The translations under genes and the position numbers were made by a program. Below the pieces are notes generated by a model, which worked only from the letters and a program-made list of their open reading frames with translations, had not been told where the DNA came from and ran no database searches. DNA of 64,000 nucleotides from positions 1 to 64,000 of the forward strand of contig CADBGN010000001.1 in assembly GCA_902794155.1 (NCBI GenBank). Reading direction: 5' to 3'. The stretch comes from an uncultured Bacteroidia bacterium (lineage in GTDB: Bacteria > Bacteroidota > Bacteroidia > Bacteroidales > F082). Position 1 is the first letter of the stretch. Each line of letters opens with the position of its first letter. Below, one piece after another: positions 62,345 to 64,000 of the stretch.

Positions 62345-62578
62345 ATGATTTTTAATTATGTATGCACCAAATGCGGTACGGTGGTTCAAAAAGATATTCA
62401 GCCCACCAGTGGAAGTTGCCCCAATAGAAGTGCGGGTCATTTCTGGGAAAATCTGGGTGAAGCGGGATCTACTTGTTGGCAATGCAGTCATTGTGGGTTG
62501 ACCGTATATAGCAAGAACCAACCCAATGCCTTGATATGCCCAAAATCGGGTAGGTATCACGACTGGAGAATGCTTTAA
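62345..62578 (+). CDS. small zinc-binding protein
   Basis: A 77-residue protein with YVCTKCGTVVQ at the start, a Cys at GSCPN, STCWQCSHCGLTV in the middle and LICPKSGRYHDW near the end: at least six cysteines and two histidines that could bind one or two zinc ions. No further domain. It is convergent with the Nudix gene (8 bp between stops). Confidence 0.6.
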   Translation: MIFNYVCTKCGTVVQKDIQPTSGSCPNRSAGHFWENLGEAGSTCWQCSHCGLTVYSKNQPNALICPKSGRYHDWRML

Positions 62579-62586
62579 TTTCTAAT

Positions 62587-63075
62587 TCACTCATCCAAAT
62601 AAGCATTCAGGAATCTTTCGGCCAGACTGTTAGGCCGGATGTTCTTTCGTGCATCATCCGGCGTAAACCATTGATAGGAGTCGATTTCTTGGTTGGGTGA
62701 GAGTTCGCTGTCGTCTTTCACATAGGCCGTGAAATTGCACATCAGCGTGTTCGAAGGCTCAAAGAAACTTGTGCGGTTGAACTTAATTTGGCTGACAGTC
62801 ATTCCAGTCTCTTCCTTGATTTCACGACCGACAGCGTGTTCCACTTGCTCGCCACGGTTCACATAGCCAGCCACAAGGATATACCACGGCCTTCCATATT
62901 GCTTAATCAGTAGGATTTTCCCGGTCTGCTCGTTGATTACAATCATGCTCACGGCCACGTTATACATGGGGAAACGGTATTGTTCACATTTGGGGCAATA
63001 GGGTACGATTCCTTCGCCTTCAAGTTCCTTTTCGATGAGAGATGTTCCGCACTCGAAGCAATGTTTCTGTATCAT
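62587..63075 (-). CDS. Nudix hydrolase with N-terminal zinc ribbon
   Basis: A 162-residue Nudix enzyme. The N-terminus has a zinc ribbon (CFECG ... CPKCEQYRFP) as in NudC-type NAD diphosphatases, and residues about 75-97 hold a perfect Nudix box (G-x5-E-x7-REIKEETGM). It should hydrolyse a nucleoside diphosphate linked to another group, using Mg2+. It lacks the longer C-terminal region of NudC, so NADH specificity is uncertain. It is the last gene of a minus-strand run with the hydrolase and cupin genes. Confidence 0.9.
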   Translation of the reverse strand: MIQKHCFECGTSLIEKELEGEGIVPYCPKCEQYRFPMYNVAVSMIVINEQTGKILLIKQYGRPWYILVAGYVNRGEQVEHAVGREIKEETGMTVSQIKFNRTSFFEPSNTLMCNFTAYVKDDSELSPNQEIDSYQWFTPDDARKNIRPNSLAERFLNAYLDE

Positions 63076-63095
63076 AGCAATCTCTTCAAATTGTT

Positions 63096-63839
63096 TTATC
63101 TGCTTACTTTCATATTCAAAATCCTCGCTGCTATCTCTTCCGGATGGTCAATCAGCAGTTGCCCATGATTCATTTTGGGAAAGACCTCGATGTGAGCGTC
63201 AGGGAAGAGCTTAAGCAAATACTCTGCCTGAGGCTTGGCCACAAACGCTTCCTTTATACCGTACCAGTAGTAGATATGCGCTCCTTGGATGGATTTCAAC
63301 TTGTTGGTATAAACATCCTTATATCCGTCACGTACTGCTTTACCCTTTCCGTATGGCCACACTTTCTTGCATTCGTCCAAAAGCACATCGAAATAATGCG
63401 AATGGAAGACAAATTTCCAGAAGCCTGTCCGGTGGTAGCAAGTCCATACGTTTAAGCTCTGGTAGTATCGCAGCGGATCCACACTCCATTTGGGCAAGGG
63501 CAATAACGGCGCTGCATCCATGATAGCGTGGTCAATCACAATTTCGTTCCGTTCCATGATTCGGGACAGTATCTTTCCACCCAAAGAGAGACCATAGGCA
63601 ACATCCAGATGTCCGTTTAAATCCCCTTGAACATAGCTGATTATCTGCCCGGCTTGGTCGTTAACGGATGTAAAATGAGACTCCTTACCAATCAAAAATC
63701 CATCGATGCCAACGGTGACGATGTAATATTTGTCCTTCATCAGTTCAATAAGAGGCAGGAATATCTCGAAGGATACCCCCAGCCCAGGAATCAGCAGCAA
63801 GCTTGGATTCTCTTTCTTTCCGTAGATGTTGAATGTCAT
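63096..63839 (-). CDS. alpha/beta hydrolase
   Basis: A 247-residue alpha/beta hydrolase-fold protein: oxyanion region LLLIPGLGVSFEIFLPL, nucleophile elbow AYGLSLGGKI (Ser), acid region after DAHIEVFPK, and catalytic His in MNHGQLL. No signal peptide, so cytosolic. The substrate cannot be told. It lies 8 bp after the cupin gene and 20 bp before the Nudix gene. Confidence 0.85.
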   Translation of the reverse strand: MTFNIYGKKENPSLLLIPGLGVSFEIFLPLIELMKDKYYIVTVGIDGFLIGKESHFTSVNDQAGQIISYVQGDLNGHLDVAYGLSLGGKILSRIMERNEIVIDHAIMDAAPLLPLPKWSVDPLRYYQSLNVWTCYHRTGFWKFVFHSHYFDVLLDECKKVWPYGKGKAVRDGYKDVYTNKLKSIQGAHIYYWYGIKEAFVAKPQAEYLLKLFPDAHIEVFPKMNHGQLLIDHPEEIAARILNMKVSR

Positions 63840-63847
63840 AGTGTTGA

Positions 63848-64000
63848 TTATCTACACAGTCTATCAATTAAAATCTCATGTTGCGGAAAAGCGTATAATA
63901 AGGTCTCCTTCTTCGCCAATTCGAAATTCCCAAATGTAAAAGCAGGTGCCACGGCGCAACCAACGAGAGAGAATCCCTTTCTACCAGGCAATTCCGCCGC
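63848..64000 (-). CDS. cupin (DUF985/cupin_5) protein, 3' part only
   Basis: The last 50 codons of a gene that continues beyond the window. The segments SLVGCAVAPAFTFGNFELA and LLYAFPQHEILI match the C-terminal strand and helix of the DUF985 cupin family (GCxVAPGFxFxDFEL, then PxH). Members are small cytosolic beta-barrels of unknown substrate. It is in line with the hydrolase and Nudix genes. Confidence 0.75.
   Translation of the reverse strand, partial: AAELPGRKGFSLVGCAVAPAFTFGNFELAKKETLLYAFPQHEILIDRLCR

Noticed and set aside
62288..62560. Minus-strand 90-codon frame opposite the small zinc-binding gene
   Set aside because: Antisense to a Cys-rich frame with clear CxxC pairs; the product has no recognisable pattern.
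1..64000. CRISPR array
   Set aside because: No set of regularly spaced identical repeats with unique spacers. The tandem repeats at 40751-41870 and in the 25-residue repeat genes are coding.

Overview
The window looks like a chromosome segment of a Bacteroidales bacterium, probably a gut or host-associated member. Supporting signs are many promoters of the Bacteroidetes TAnnTTTG (-7) type, a protein with a type A type IX secretion (T9SS) sorting tail, and families typical of Bacteroidales (DUF3853, DUF3871, DUF4407). Ribosome-binding sites are mostly AT-rich and rarely show a Shine-Dalgarno sequence. No rRNA and no CRISPR array was seen. Two tRNAs are present: Gly-CCC and Val-TAC.

Layout. 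(1) 0-10.6 kb is core-like: an exported unknown protein, an NtrC-type regulator without a DNA-binding domain, a T9SS-secreted protein, a membrane TPR/HTH regulator, an FGE/SUMF1-like protein, a retropepsin-like protease coupled to a LOG-family hydrolase, tRNA-Gly, and a zinc-ribbon SPFH/TIM44-like pair. (2) About 10.7-28.45 kb, starting just after tRNA-Val, resembles an integrated mobile element: DUF3853, two adenine DNA methyltransferases, a DUF3987-like ATPase with an N-terminal membrane segment, a DEAD-like helicase, an HNH protein, DUF1848, DUF3871, a run of small unknown genes, an M20/M28-type peptidase and a small serine recombinase. No structural phage genes or relaxase were recognised. 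(3) 28.5-43.5 kb encodes an exported caspase-like protease, an ECF sigma factor, a membrane anti-sigma factor, three exported TPR-CHAT proteases (one split by an in-frame stop) and small secreted repeat proteins. (4) 43.5-46.4 kb, on the opposite strand, is a RloA/RloB (AbiL-like) ATPase pair plus an unknown gene. (5) 46.5-52.7 kb continues the sigma-linked set with an envelope operon: repeat protein, DUF4407, DUF3761 lipoprotein, J-domain membrane protein and others. (6) 52.7-56.1 kb holds unknown genes behind three copies of one promoter module. (7) 56.1-62.1 kb is a defence island: methyltransferase remnant, GmrSD-like DUF262/DUF1524 protein, and a Gabija-like OLD nuclease plus UvrD-like helicase. 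(8) 62.3-64 kb returns to housekeeping genes: Nudix hydrolase, alpha/beta hydrolase, cupin.

The most notable find is region 3+5. A motif GGTTAC - 14 to 16 bp - (G/T)(T/A/G)CATTAAA lies in front of at least five genes (34194, 34725, 39650, 46582, 48808). It looks like the promoter of the ECF sigma factor encoded at 29447. If so, one envelope-stress regulon joins exported caspase and CHAT proteases with tandem-repeat secreted proteins and a J-domain/DUF4407 operon, and it has spread locally by duplicating a module of about 0.75 kb. All functional statements are read from sequence alone; no database search was run.
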